64,000 nt of DNA from Epichloe hybrida (lineage: Eukaryota; Ascomycota; Sordariomycetes; Hypocreales; Clavicipitaceae): assembly GCA_019022495.1 (NCBI GenBank), contig JAFEKR010000012.1:744001-808000 (forward strand), given 5' to 3'. The position numbers and the translations under genes are program-made. Positions within the stretch are counted from its first letter, which is position 1, and each line of letters starts with the position of its first letter. The notes under the pieces were generated by a model. That model was not told the origin of the DNA, made no database searches, and worked only from the letters and a program-made list of their open reading frames with translations. This document shows, in pieces, positions 14,036 through 25,270 of the stretch.

Positions 14036-15331
14036 ATGGCATCGATCGGTCCCCCGCCCCTCACGGGCATCAAAGTCCTCGAATTCGCCGGTCTCGCACC
14101 ATGTGCGTCCTCCAAGATCCATCGTCATCACCTCCCAAACTGACATCTTCCCCCCCCCTCCCCCCTCGTCCCAGGCCCCTTCGCAGGCATGCTTCTCGCC
14201 GACGCAGGCGCCTCCGTCATGCGCATCGACCGCGCTTCCGACACGCGCTCCCTCCCAACCAGCGACCTTCTCACCCGTCGCAAGGCCTCCATCGCCGTGG
14301 ACCTCAAGTCCCCCTCCGGCGTGTCCTTTGTCAAAGAGCTCGTGGCCCAGGGCGCCGCCGACGTCCTCATCGACCCCTTCCGGCCCGGCGTCCTCGAGAA
14401 ACTCGGCCTCGGGCCCTCCCAGCTCCTCGAGATCAACCCGCGCCTCATCTACGGACGCCTCACGGGCTTCCGCCGCGACGGGCGCTACGCCGCCATGGCC
14501 GGCCACGACATCAACTACGTCGCCGTCTCGGGGGCCCTCAGCCTCCTCGGCCGCCCCGACGAGACGCCGCATCCGCCGACCAACATCCTCGCCGACTTCG
14601 CAGGCGGCGGCGCCAACCTCTTCCAGGGCATCCTCCTCGCCCTCCTGGCTCGCCAGTCCTCCGGCAGGGGCCAGGTCGTCGAGGCCAACATGGTCGACGG
14701 CTCGGCATACCTGGCCACCTTTCCGAGATTCGGCCTCAAGACCGGCCTGGGTGCCCGCGGCCGCGGCAACAACTTGCTCGACGGCGGGTGTCCCTACTAC
14801 GACACCTACGAGACCAAAGACGGCAAGTACTTCTCCGTCGGCGCGCTGGAACCTCAGTTCTTCAAGGTCCTCATCGAGGGAATGGGCCTCGGCAGCCATG
14901 GCCACGGCCTGGAGGAGAAGCGCTTCGACTTTGACGAATGGCCCGCCATGCGAACCCTCTTCAAAGACACGTTCAAGGGCAAGACTCGGTCCGAGTGGGA
15001 GGCCATTTTTGACGGGACGGATGCATGTGCGGCCCCCGTCCTGGATTATGCGGAACTGGAGAGCGACCCTGCCAGGGAAGGCGACCAGCGTCCGTCGGTG
15101 ACGTTGCGCGGCACGCCGTGCTTGGCCATCGATCAACGGCCAGCGAGGTCGGATCCCGTCACGCATGGGCAGGATGCCGGGGTCGTCGGGGACGGCTACG
15201 CGGGCGAACCGCTGGCCCCGGGAGATGGCGGGCCCGAAATGTTAAGATCCTGGCTTGGGTGGGAAAAGGGAGAGCATTATCATGTACAGAAGGGTGCATA
15301 TGTCTTATCGAGAGCCGGCTCCAAGTTGTAA
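14036..15331 (+). CDS. Class III CoA-transferase / alpha-methylacyl-CoA racemase, peroxisomal
   Basis: Family III CoA-transferase (CaiB/AMACR) that racemises or transfers CoA on 2-methylacyl-CoA thioesters, feeding peroxisomal beta-oxidation. Exons 14036-14102 and 14175-15331 give 407 residues; the first exon supplies the typical opening PPLTGIKVLEFAGLAP. The racemase catalytic pair is present as GHDINY (His about 132) and ADFAGGG (Asp about 163). The protein ends in SKL, a perfect type-1 peroxisomal signal. Length and motifs favour racemase (about 380-400) over formyl-CoA transferase. Third positions are strongly GC-rich, which produces a 489-codon antisense shadow. Cys replaces the usual Gly at the splice junction (LAPCPFAG). 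A poly-A tract lies just upstream of the ATG. Confidence 0.9.
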
Positions 15332-15906
15332 TATATTGCAACATGGCAAAAATCGAGTCATGCGGTAGGAACATCTCACTACCGTCTGGATGGCCGAGTA
15401 TGCACCATGTCATCACATTTTGGCTCCAAATAACAATGCGAAGCAAAAGGCATGCTGATTAATAGGGATTTGGGGTAAATGCTTGCGTCTTATCTAGTCT
15501 GAACGGCCAATACACACACAACTCCGTGAGACCAAGAACCACCCTGCACGCGACTTTCAGTGCGCTACTTTTGAATCGCTTGCCTCCCACCTTTCGTGAC
15601 CAAATTAAGTCAAGACCCAGCACTGTTGACACTCACCATCCTTCACTGGAGAGCTATGGCAGACGGACGAGTGGCTCGTCAGGATGTCTCCTTCAACTTC
15701 GGCCCGTCTCAAACATAGTCTACTCCAAGTCCCATATATAACCGCCCGTGGTATCGAAAATGAAATCTGGACACCTGGATGGGAGATCATTCTGCGCGTC
15801 GAGAAAATCGGTAGTGTTGCCGCATGAAACCTTGCTCCTTCTTCATTGATGTCCAGCGAATCGTCATGAAACCCGTTTTTCAACATAGGACTAGCTCGTC
15901 CATTCT
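15332..15906. other. Convergent 3' intergenic region
   Basis: Between the racemase and vps1 3' ends. No supported gene; it presumably carries both 3'-UTRs. Confidence 0.6.
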
Positions 15907-18351
15907 TTACTGGACTTGACTGACGATTTCGCTGGCCTTGCCCAATGACTCAACCATTTGCTGGCACTCTTTCCGTCTGCGAACGGTGAAGTCACTCTCC
16001 TTGAGCAAGTCATCGAGCGTATCGGTTCGATACATGTTCTCGAGAAGTTCGCGTTGCATTTCGTCCTTGGTAAACCTGCAAGACACGTGTAAGAAGAAGC
16101 GCGAATTGAGCAAAAGGGGTGGAACCTTTTGGAACTTACTGGACCAAGTTTAGCATGATGGCCTTGGGGACCATGTCGATCATAGTTCGCTTTACAATGT
16201 TGAAGTACGAAGCAATGAGCAGCTCTATTATGGGTCAGCATTCATCACCTGTTCGGCAATCATTCATGCCGACACAAGTGGGGATAAGAAAACGTACTGA
16301 TGACCTCAACCTCGATATTCTCGCGTTCGGAGAGGGTGCCAGACGCTTTGAGGGTTGGAGGGGGAGCCTCCATAGCCGCAGCCCTCTTCTTGTTCTTGGC
16401 AGCGAAAAAGCTGCCAAAGAAGCCGGCATTTCCATTGCCATCGACCTCGGAAACTGTAGGACTTACGGCTCGTGCTGGCGTGCTGGACTGTGGTAGAGGC
16501 TTGCCAGTCTTGGGGTCTACCTGGACGGCCTTGGGGGAGTTGTGGCGCTCGTTGACGATCGCCATGGCCTGAGGGAGTGTGTCAGAATACTTTTTGGAGG
16601 GTTCAGAAGCTGTTGAGAAATTAAACTTACGCGATGACCGTTTAAGAAATCGGGGTGGCCAGTATTGACGTAGCAAGCTTCCATAGCCACGAGATCACGG
16701 ACCAGCTTGTTGGTGGGCTCCATTGCCTTTTTGAAAAAGGCAATGACAACGCCGTGCATCTTCTCCTTGAGCGATGGGTAGCGACGAAACAGTGTCTTTC
16801 CGAGAAGTTGTGACAAGATTCGAACCAATTCGTCGTAGGCGAGAGAAACGCACTTCAAGCTGGGATCCTCGAGGCGCTTGATCTGCTGCTTGACAATGAG
16901 CTCGAAAGCCGTTGTGCCAACAAACAGGGCCGGGGAAGAACCCGACGAATTGTATAAGATGGTTCGAATATCGACATCCTTGACAACATCAAAAGGGTCC
17001 AGAGCTTTGACACCATTCGAGTAAAGTTCGTGAAAGACGAAGCTGATACGGGCGCCGCCGGATAATTCAGTGCTGGAGAGCTCGGTGTTGTTGCCATCAA
17101 GAACCGTTCGCCACTCGTTTGTAAACTCCGTGATGATATTCAGCACAATGTTGGCACTGTTTCCGAGCATCGAGGGTCCTAAGCTCTCAAGTTCAGAGGT
17201 ATACTTCTGCAAAGAGCTGGAAATTCTGGCCTTGATGTCGGGGAGTGTCTGTTTAATGTGCATCATCAGGATCAAATTGAGCTTGCGCGCAAGGTAAGGG
17301 GTGCCGCAGTATGAGCTCTTGTTCCGATACGCCTTGTGGTTTTCAAAGAAGGCTTTCTCGGATTCGAGGGCCACATTTATGGCCTTCTTGTTGTCAATGT
17401 CTCGCTGACCACGGTTCACAACCGGGACGTAACCCAAGCGCAGGGGAATGACGCGGTTGGACAGAATATCAATGACATCAGTTCCGTCGTCCATCAAGTC
17501 TACCTTGGTCAAGACACCAATGGTTCGCTGACCCTCCGGATCGACCTCTCGCGCGAGCTTGAGACCATCCGAGTTGGCCAGATCGATATTGGCCGAGGTG
17601 ACAGCCAGGATGATGGCATTTGATTTCCCAATATATTTCAGAACCATCTCTCGAATCTGGCGCTCGATATCTCGCGGTTGGTCTCCGACGGGAACCTTGG
17701 TCAAGCCAGGCAAATCAACCAACGTCAAGGTGAGGACATTGGGAGAGTAGATTCGAAGGTTGATGGGAGAAGGAGAGATTCCCGCATTTTTCCCAACCTT
17801 CGCCTCGGTCTCGCGAGCAATCTCTTCTCTGATTTTGCCAAAGTCGTAGTATTTTTGACCAGGAATGTGCAAGAATTCTCCCCATTCGTCGGCATTCGCG
17901 GCCTTGTCGTCGGAATTGGACAACTCATCTGGCTGTACACCGTTTGACTGTGCAGGGCGGTTGATGAGCTGCAGCACCAAGGGACGCCGCGTAACGATTC
18001 CGGAACCTCGGGGCAAGCTGGGTTGTAGATGGATTAGAAATGAAGTGCAAACATGCAGTTTTGTTATCGTTGAAATGACCTACAAATCTCGACCCACAAT
18101 GTTCTCTAACACTGAACTCTTCCCGCTAGACTGGCTGCCTACGACGACGATCTGGGGCAGATCAATCGGGTTGTTGACGCCGACAGTGGCAAAAACATCC
18201 TGAAGCTTGTTGACGAGTCTTGAATTCGAAGGTCAGCATCGGCAGCTCGCGGAAGCACGCAAGTTGTTGAGGGGGGGGGGTAGGGGATGGCTGCTCACTG
18301 AATCAAGGCAGGATCCGAGATACCGCCCGGGGTCGTAAGAGTACCGCTCAT
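15907..18351 (-). CDS. vps1: Dynamin-family GTPase Vps1
   Basis: Dynamin-related GTPase for vacuolar protein sorting, endosomal scission and peroxisome division. Six exons on the minus strand: 18351-18299, 18218-18084, 18017-16631, 16568-16298, 16224-16140 and 16075-15907. They total exactly 700 codons (699 residues; yeast 704). The G domain has P-loop GSQSSGKSS (45-53), [17 protein letters not shown], and LTKVDLMD. The dynamin middle domain follows, then a variable insert with no PH domain (Pro/Ala-rich, FFAAKNKK), which separates Vps1 from classical dynamin. The GTPase effector domain runs from [15 protein letters not shown] to the end. Dnm1 is less likely because of the length and the VGRDFLPRG start. 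All G motifs are intact. Confidence 0.96.
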
Positions 18352-18811
18352 GGTTGCTTCAACTCAACGGCCGCTCTACAGTTCGATGTGGTCGGAACGG
18401 CTTGCGTGCGTGTATAGTATAGTTGTTTGTGTCGTCGTTCGACCGCGAAAGCTTTTTCTTGGATTGGCGGTCCGTGGACTCGATGGAGGGGGAGACGTCA
18501 CCAGGAGAACTGTCGGGAAGAGTCGCTACCTGATGGAAGTTGGGCAGGACGGAAGGCACAGATGGATGATTGCGGGTCGGCAAGTATTCGTCGGTCGACG
18601 TTTGAGGGATGCGAGGCTGAGGAGAGAGGTTGCGAGGAAGGTTTTGTGATGCTGAGGCGATGGAACAGGACGACGGGCTGGCAACGACATGTGGTCGACC
18701 CGATCATGAGCCCAACAAGGGAAAGGACACTAATAAAAGTGTCAATGCATCGTTGCCCTGGCAGGGGTAACGGACTCCTCTGCTGGCTCCAACAGTCAGG
18801 TCCCTGAGTCG

Positions 18812-19021
18812 TCACTTGAGCAGGTACAGTGGGGTAGTATCACAGCCACATGTGGCGAGGTCGACATGCTTGCTAGATGTCACTGTACCAAGCACTGCGC
18901 CACGTGAGCACGCGTAGCTTGGCTTGCTCCCAGCCCTCTGAATAAACGTACATCGCAATCGCAACTCGTTCCGAATAGTATTCAAAGCCTCTTTGAGATC
19001 CGGAAGCCTAGCCTCGGCCAT
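18812..19021 (-). CDS. Possible small ORF (69 codons)
   Basis: Starts ATG at 19021 with MAEARLPDLKEALNTIRNEL, a plausible amphipathic helix. A GT donor (GTACGT) follows soon after, so it may be the first exon of a small gene or an upstream ORF in the vps1 promoter region. No family recognised and composition becomes unconvincing downstream. Low confidence. Confidence 0.2.
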   Translation of the reverse strand: MAEARLPDLKEALNTIRNELRLRCTFIQRAGSKPSYACSRGAVLGTVTSSKHVDLATCGCDTTPLYLLK

Positions 19022-19177
19022 GGACAGACGTCATCAAACTATGTGGCCGTGAATCTATTTGTCTGCAAGCCGTAGCACATGGCAGGCAGCAAGAAACATT
19101 GATTGATTTTGGTGGGGGAAGCGTCTGGTCTTGGTGGTAACGCCCACTAACTTAACCGAGCACTCACTAGTAAGTCA

Positions 19178-19199
19178 CTACGGATCCGTAATCCGTACC
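19178..19199. repeat. TACGGATCCGTA palindrome cluster
   Basis: A 12-bp perfect palindrome TACGGATCCGTA followed by ATCCGTAC; same word family as 7871-7898. Confidence 0.75.
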
Positions 19200-19521
19200 T
19201 CGTCATCTGGTGAGAGCCCCACCACTGACCAGCACTGCACTGGCTGGGCTAGGCGCTCACTGCTGGCGGATTCCCGGTGTTGATTATGACGACTTCCCAA
19301 CTTGCAACCTTGCCCCAACATGGAGTCCACCCTCTCCAGTCTAAACTACAACTTCTTCTTGCTATGCTCCTCTGCCTCGACAGATCAACGAAGCCGATGC
19401 TTCTTTAGCGTCCCCGGCTCTGCTCAAAGCGATTTAAACTCTACGATACTTTCCTGAAGCATTCTTTAATATTGACCGAAGAGAGCTTGTCCTGTGTCTC
19501 TCCTTGCCATCGACACGTCAT

Positions 19522-22246
19522 ATGGGACTCAACTTCGCTGGCTCTTCTGACAGGTTTGAACGGGAACGGCCTCATCAGTTTCCGTCAAGGCCTTTGCGGC
19601 CTTTGCCTCCTTTGCCTGTTCTCGACACAGGTAAATCGACCACACAGTCTCGATCTTGCGTCAATCCACCATCGTTATAGAAGTCTTTCTTTCCTCGAAT
19701 GCCGCCTTGACGGGACTCGACATCCGGGTTAGATAGCTTCGACCTAAACTGCTTCCAACCGCGGCTCGCCCGCGGATCGGTCGTCGTGGACCAACCGTCG
19801 GAATCTCGTTCCCTTCACCCCATCGCCAACTCCGACGACCCATTCGATGCGCAGACATCCCAGAATCCTACCAACACCGTCCTCTTAGCACTTGACCTAC
19901 CCTCACCGCTCCATCGTTCCAACCATACCTCCGAATCCGCCCCGGCTTTGACCGCGAATATAGAATCTTCTAATCCAAGACCGGGTCTCCCATTCGGCCA
20001 AGTACGTCAAGTCCTCGGTAGGCGAAGACGGTCGTCTGGCCCTTCTCCGTTGCCAGAAGACTCTGAGTCGACCCTCGCGGGCCACGATACAGCCGGCGCC
20101 GATATCACTGCTTCTACAACTCCAAGACGATCCAAACGAAGGAGGCAAGCTCCGTCAGCCATGGCATCAGATGCTACTTCCTCCGCGGCGGCCAACAGAA
20201 GTGCGGTCACTCGTTCAAACGGGTCCACTGAGCTCGGTTCGCAGCGAACAGCTTCGTCTGGGGACGTGGCGAATGGCGCTCACAAGATTGCCCCGCTAGT
20301 CGCAAATGGCTCTTCAAATGGAGACAAGACGGCAGTGTCGGCGCCACGGCCGTCATCTTATTTTGGGCACAACAGAGAAGAGGTTACACGGATTCTCATT
20401 CAAGCACTATCGGACATGGGTTATCAAGCTGCCGCCGAGAGTGTAAGCCAAGACAGTGGATATAAGCTGGAAAGTCCTGCCGTGGCAGCGTTCCGCTCAG
20501 CGGTGCTCGACGGCTCGTGGGCTGAAGCTGAAGAATTGTTGACGGGAGCTACAATCTCGGGGCAAGACGACGGTCGTGGTGGTGAAGGGAATGGACTCGT
20601 GCTGGCGCCAGGCTCGAATCGAAACATTATGAGATTCTGGCTGCGACAACAAAAATTCCTGGAGTTACTGGAGAGGAGAGATACAAGCCGTGCGTTGCAT
20701 GTGCTGCGAACCGAGTTGACACCGCTGCATCATGACACAGGCAAGTTACACTTGCTGTCGAGTCTGTTGATGTGTCTTTCGACAAACGACTTGATGGCAA
20801 AAGCGAACTGGGATGGGGCACGAGGCCAGTCGCGTAAAACACTTCTCTCAGAGCTGTCGAGTACGTTCTATTACAGGACCCACAACAATAGAGGGAAAAG
20901 CTAACGACATTGACAGGATGCATATCACCTTCGGTGATGTTACCAGAAAGCCGTCTCGCCATTCTTCTTCAACAAGTCAAGCAAAGCCAGATCAACAATT
21001 GTATCTATCATACGGAGGCATCATCTCCCTCGCTGTATTCTGATCATATATGTGACAGGAAGAACTTTCCAACACATGTTGTGCTTGAACTCTACGACAT
21101 GACGGGAGAAATTTGGGAAGTGCAGTTTTCTCATGATGGGTCAAGATTGGCTGCCTGTGGGTCAGGAGATACAGTCATGATCTGGGATACTACGTCATTC
21201 ATAGTGACGACGACGTTGACAATTCAAGTTCAAAAGGACCATGAATCTGGCGTAGCAAGCATTGCCTGGAGTCCGGATGACAGCATGATTGTGACTTGCT
21301 CGCGGGATAACTTTGCCCGAATGTGGGATACGAGGGTATGTTATCTTCCGAAAGATGGATTACGCTGTTTTCATCGTGGTGCCGATTGACTGCTCGCTGC
21401 TAATACATGCTCTGAGTAGACTGGATTACTGCTCAAGAAGCTGAGGAGGTTCGACGAGCCAGTAAGTGCTTGTGTTTGGGCTGCAGATGGCAGGTCTTTC
21501 ATTCTCGGAACGCTGGACAACAAACACAGCATATGCACTTTTGATGTCGAAGGCGAAGAGTTGGTGCAGTGGAACAAAAAGCATCGTGTCCAGGCACTGT
21601 GCGCCTCACCTGATGGGAGATGGCTCGTTGCTGCTGACAATATCACCACAATTTACGTTTACAACGCTTCGACGCGAGAACTTGAGTATGAGCTAGATCT
21701 TGGAACACAACCCACCTCACTGTCCATGAGTCAAGATTCCACATCACTACTTGTGAACAAAGCAGACAGCGAAGCACAACTTATCGACCTGACGACGAGG
21801 AGTACGCTCCATAAATTCTTAGGGCACAAGATTGACCGTTTCATCATCAGGTCGACTTTTGGTGGCGCCAATGAAAGCTTTGTTGTGAGCGGCAGCGAAG
21901 ATGGCAACATGTTCATCTGGCACAAGAAGATAGGGGCTGCCGTCGAGAGGCTCCCGGCACACCTGAAAAGGTGCAACGGCACTACCTGGAACCCTGCAGA
22001 TCCATGCATGCTCGCATCGTGCAGCGACGAAGGATCCATCAAGATGTAAGTCAATGATTGCAGAAAGCTCTAGAACACACACACCACACTGTCTCTTTCT
22101 CTCTCCTCTTTCCCTCTCCTCTTTTTCTAGGTCTACAACGTTGACAACTCTGTGCCAGATGGTCCAATCCAGCCAAAGGCTTTGATCTAAGGTCACGTCC
22201 GCCGGGGATTATAAATGGCTGGCGACCACAACCTGATGTCGCCTAG
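19522..22246 (+). CDS. GID7: LisH-CTLH-WD40 protein, GID/CTLH ubiquitin ligase subunit (Gid7/WDR26)
   Basis: WDR26/Gid7 is a scaffold of the GID/CTLH E3 ligase that degrades gluconeogenic enzymes in yeast. The core is firm: a LisH-like helix (REEVTRILIQALSDMGYQAA), a CTLH stretch (FLELLERRDTSRALHVLRTE), the family segment SPSVMLPESRLAILLQQVK, then WD40 repeats (FSHDGSRLAACGSGDTVMIW, WSPDDSMIVTCSRDN, SGSEDGNMFIWHKK). Exons 3' to 20,860 are 20917-21335, 21420-22045 and 22159-22246. The start is inferred. No ATG opens the frame until Met at 20161, but an exon 19522-19630 (ATG GGA CTC AAC) spliced over 19631-19732 joins in frame (exons 109+1128+419+626+88 nt), giving 789 residues. The short alternative has 610. 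Domain call 0.9; N-terminus about 0.5. Confidence 0.85.
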
Positions 22247-24290
22247 GGGGTCAGAACACCTAGAGTAAACAGGCCCTGGTGCCTTTAGTATCAGGCATTG
22301 ATTGGATGGACACTAATAAAGTGACTGCAGCCGCATTCTCATTTTCCATCTTTTCTGTTCTCAGACCACATGCCCTCCCCTCCTCCCTCTGTACGCTTTT
22401 CTTGGTTTAGACATGGTTTCCAGTTTTGACGAATAGAACCAACGCACATGAGCTTGGAGCTTGAAACACACATGATCATTTTCGTTGGTATTTTGAGAGG
22501 AGGATTTGCCAAAGCCCTGAATGATTCTAGTAACCCTATTTCATTCTATGCTCATGTGTGGCCGTGTTTCTGACGTACAAAGAGGGTGAAGGCATCGGCC
22601 AGACAGAATTCCTGCGCACTATTCTCCAACCATTCTCTCATGTTTTTACTCTATGCAAGGTTTTCATCATTTTTTTTCGCTGGCTCATTTTTCCCGTGGC
22701 GTTGAAGCGTTTGTTGTATCACCGCGCCCTGGAGAAGGGCGTATCAAATATCATGACAAGCAGTAGTTAAGATGGGGTTGATTTGAGCGTTCAGGGGAGA
22801 AATGGGGTTCAATGATTCTGATTTCTTCTTTGTCTCTTTCATCTTTCGTCTCCTGTCTGTCTATCCTCTCGTTCGGATGCAATGCTACATACATGTGATA
22901 TGGCTCTACTTCTTGTCGACACTATGCAGATAGATACATGACTGACCCTCATTCTGAGTAGCGAATTGGGATATTAAAAGATGGATGTCACTGGCGATTT
23001 ACGACATCTGATGCGTGTGGGATGATGTCGTGTTCACGTCATCACTTGTCTTTGATACGTTGTTCGCGTAGATGTCTGTTTTCTTCAACGACGCACTTGC
23101 TTTGGAACTGGTAGGTTGATGGAAATCGAGTTGAAGCCTCGGTCAGCCCAGATGTCTTTGATCTCACTCATCCCAGTGGGCGTAGTACTCGGCTGAATGT
23201 TGATTGACTTGAGTCACTACCGTTGATTGGATCTACGGTTGACGAAGCTACATGTATAGGTAGTTAGGGTACTGATTTGACTTGGATGTGCCGTGTGGTT
23301 GCAGTTGTGGGTACAGATGTTTAACGTATGGGGTTACGATAGTCTATTTACCAAAACTCCAGGTGAGACGGGATATGGGATTACAATCATCACTGGTCTT
23401 GCTCCTCTAGGAGGCACCGTCTTTGATTGAGAATAGACAATGGATCAACACTCTAATGCAACTTTGGCGAGCATGTGCCCTGCCGGCCAGCAACGCTGCA
23501 TTGTTACATACATTGTCGGGCTTGTCGTGGCTGGAAAATTGGAAACTGTGCCGGCGCTAGAGAATCACGGGTTAAGATAGGAGACAAGACAAGGAGACTT
23601 TGCGCAGTCATGGTTCATTTTGATATAGATTTTGTTGAGGTGAGCCGGATCGACAAGTGGGCGTGACGTGTAGGTCGTCGGCGAGGTCCCCTGGGTGGCT
23701 TTGACACCCCTTGATTATTAATGTCCAATCGTGCCTGTTGTTTCTCGAGATGCTGCTGGAGGTTCCAGGAGAAAAATCATCATCCGCCCACCCAAGCGGA
23801 AACCAGCAAATTTACCGTAGTTGACATCACGGTCTGCATTGTTTGCACGTGGTCCGCCCGTGCCTAGAGGTCGTTTGTAGCATGCTTGCAAGTTTTCGGG
23901 AGTTCATTGAAGATCGCTTTCCACTCTGTGATGACACTGTAGCCACTATCCCCGTCAGGCATCGGCATGCCATCTGGGCATGGAGTTCGTATTCGGTCCC
24001 ATCCTGTCTTGTCCGTATCATCCTCGCGCTGAGGCTTGAGCCAGAATTTGCGCTGCAGAGCCTCGCCCAGAAACGAGACTGCAGAGTTCGGCTAGGATCG
24101 ACCCAGAACCACTCATGTCGGGTACCTCGTAGTTGCTACCTCGTAGGCCTGGAGGGAGGCATTGTCATTGACAAAGTAATGGATGCCTCGAAGTTGGCCA
24201 CTGTTCGAGGCCAGCTCTGGTCGGCGTGTAAAACAACATGTGCAGTTCCACTTGTGTGGGGGAAGCACTATCAACAACATTATGTACATG

Positions 24291-24320
24291 TACGGATCCG
24301 TAGCCCGTACGGATCCGTAC
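24291..24320. repeat. TACGGATCCGTA double palindrome
   Basis: Two copies of the palindrome GTACGGATCCGTA(C) separated by GCCC. Confidence 0.8.
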
Positions 24321-24765
24321 AAACCCCTCCTCGTTTGCTGTACGGGTTTGCCCCACCCAGTATTACGCTCTTTTAACACAACAACTTCACTGGGATAGAC
24401 CAAATGCTGTCGACTTCGCACACAGCAAACTTCGAGGCAGCTAGCTTCCGGGGACCGAAGGTCGCATTCTCGGCGCCAGACAAGAATCCCAGCCGAGCAG
24501 ACACGAAAGGATCGACCTTTACTAGTGATTGTGACCCGCTCTCAAATTCCCTGCTGGTTTTAATATGCAATCCCCTTCAATCTACGGAGTGTGTTCCATA
24601 GCCATCATGGAGTCACCCGGCGGTAAATCATCCGCCAAGATATGTTATTGGAAATTTCAAGCAGTGGAAAGAGTTAGTGACGACTGTGATGCTCCATTAG
24701 CTGCCCCGTCACCGGACAATTTCCCAAATGGTTTTCCAACCATGTATCGCAGGAGTTTAACGGCG

Positions 24766-25270
24766 CTAAAGGCTCGTGGCATATCTAGCTAAAATGTAGC
24801 GTCCGAGCATGAGGGCGCTGATGACGGTGCACGTCTCCTCTTTTACTATTCCCACATCACCGTCCTCCGACGTACAGACGAGATCATTGGCCAGTTTTGT
24901 CGTAATACGGACGTAGTTGCGTTTGTTATTAGGAAAGACTATTAACGTCTCTGCCGGTCCGCACACCAGGTCTTCGCCAGCCAGCCTACGCGGCTCTTCT
25001 TACATGGCTTCTACATACGCGGTTCACTGATGAAACTTTGGTTCTTGATCGATCTGGCCTATACTATAGCGACGTATTCGATATTCGGAGCGATTCAACC
25101 ATATTTCTCTCAACATCATTCAGACTGATGAGGACGGCACCTACATTTTCCTTGATAGCGCGAGTATGCCCCCCTGCGGAAAAGCTCCATCTCGAAAGCC
25201 AGCCAATTGCGTCCCGCGAAGGCCTTCTGGAATCTCAAGACGATATCCATATTATGTAAAATGTGAATCG
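24766..25270 (-). pseudogene. Possible relic coding fragment
   Basis: Two minus-strand stretches read like protein but lie in different frames with stops between them. One, around 25260-25150, contains MDIVLRFQKAFAGRNWLAF and continues, after a frame change, as ENVGAVLISLNDVERNMVES. The second, 24985-24766, contains LVCGPAETLIVFPNNKRNYV and LANDLVCTSEDGDVGIVKEE. No family recognised. It may be a decayed gene or chance; confidence is low. Confidence 0.25.

Larger units (their letters stand above)
18352..19521. other. Divergent promoter region, vps1 / GID7-like gene
   Basis: About 1.2 kb upstream of both genes. Contains a possible small minus-strand ORF (18812-19021) and a TCCGTA-word cluster (19178-19199). 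Confidence 0.55.

Noticed and set aside
13697..15166. 489-codon minus-strand open frame
   Set aside because: It is antisense to the racemase gene and the Pth11-like 3' end; low-complexity Ala/Gly/Glu-rich translation typical of GC-rich third-position shadows.
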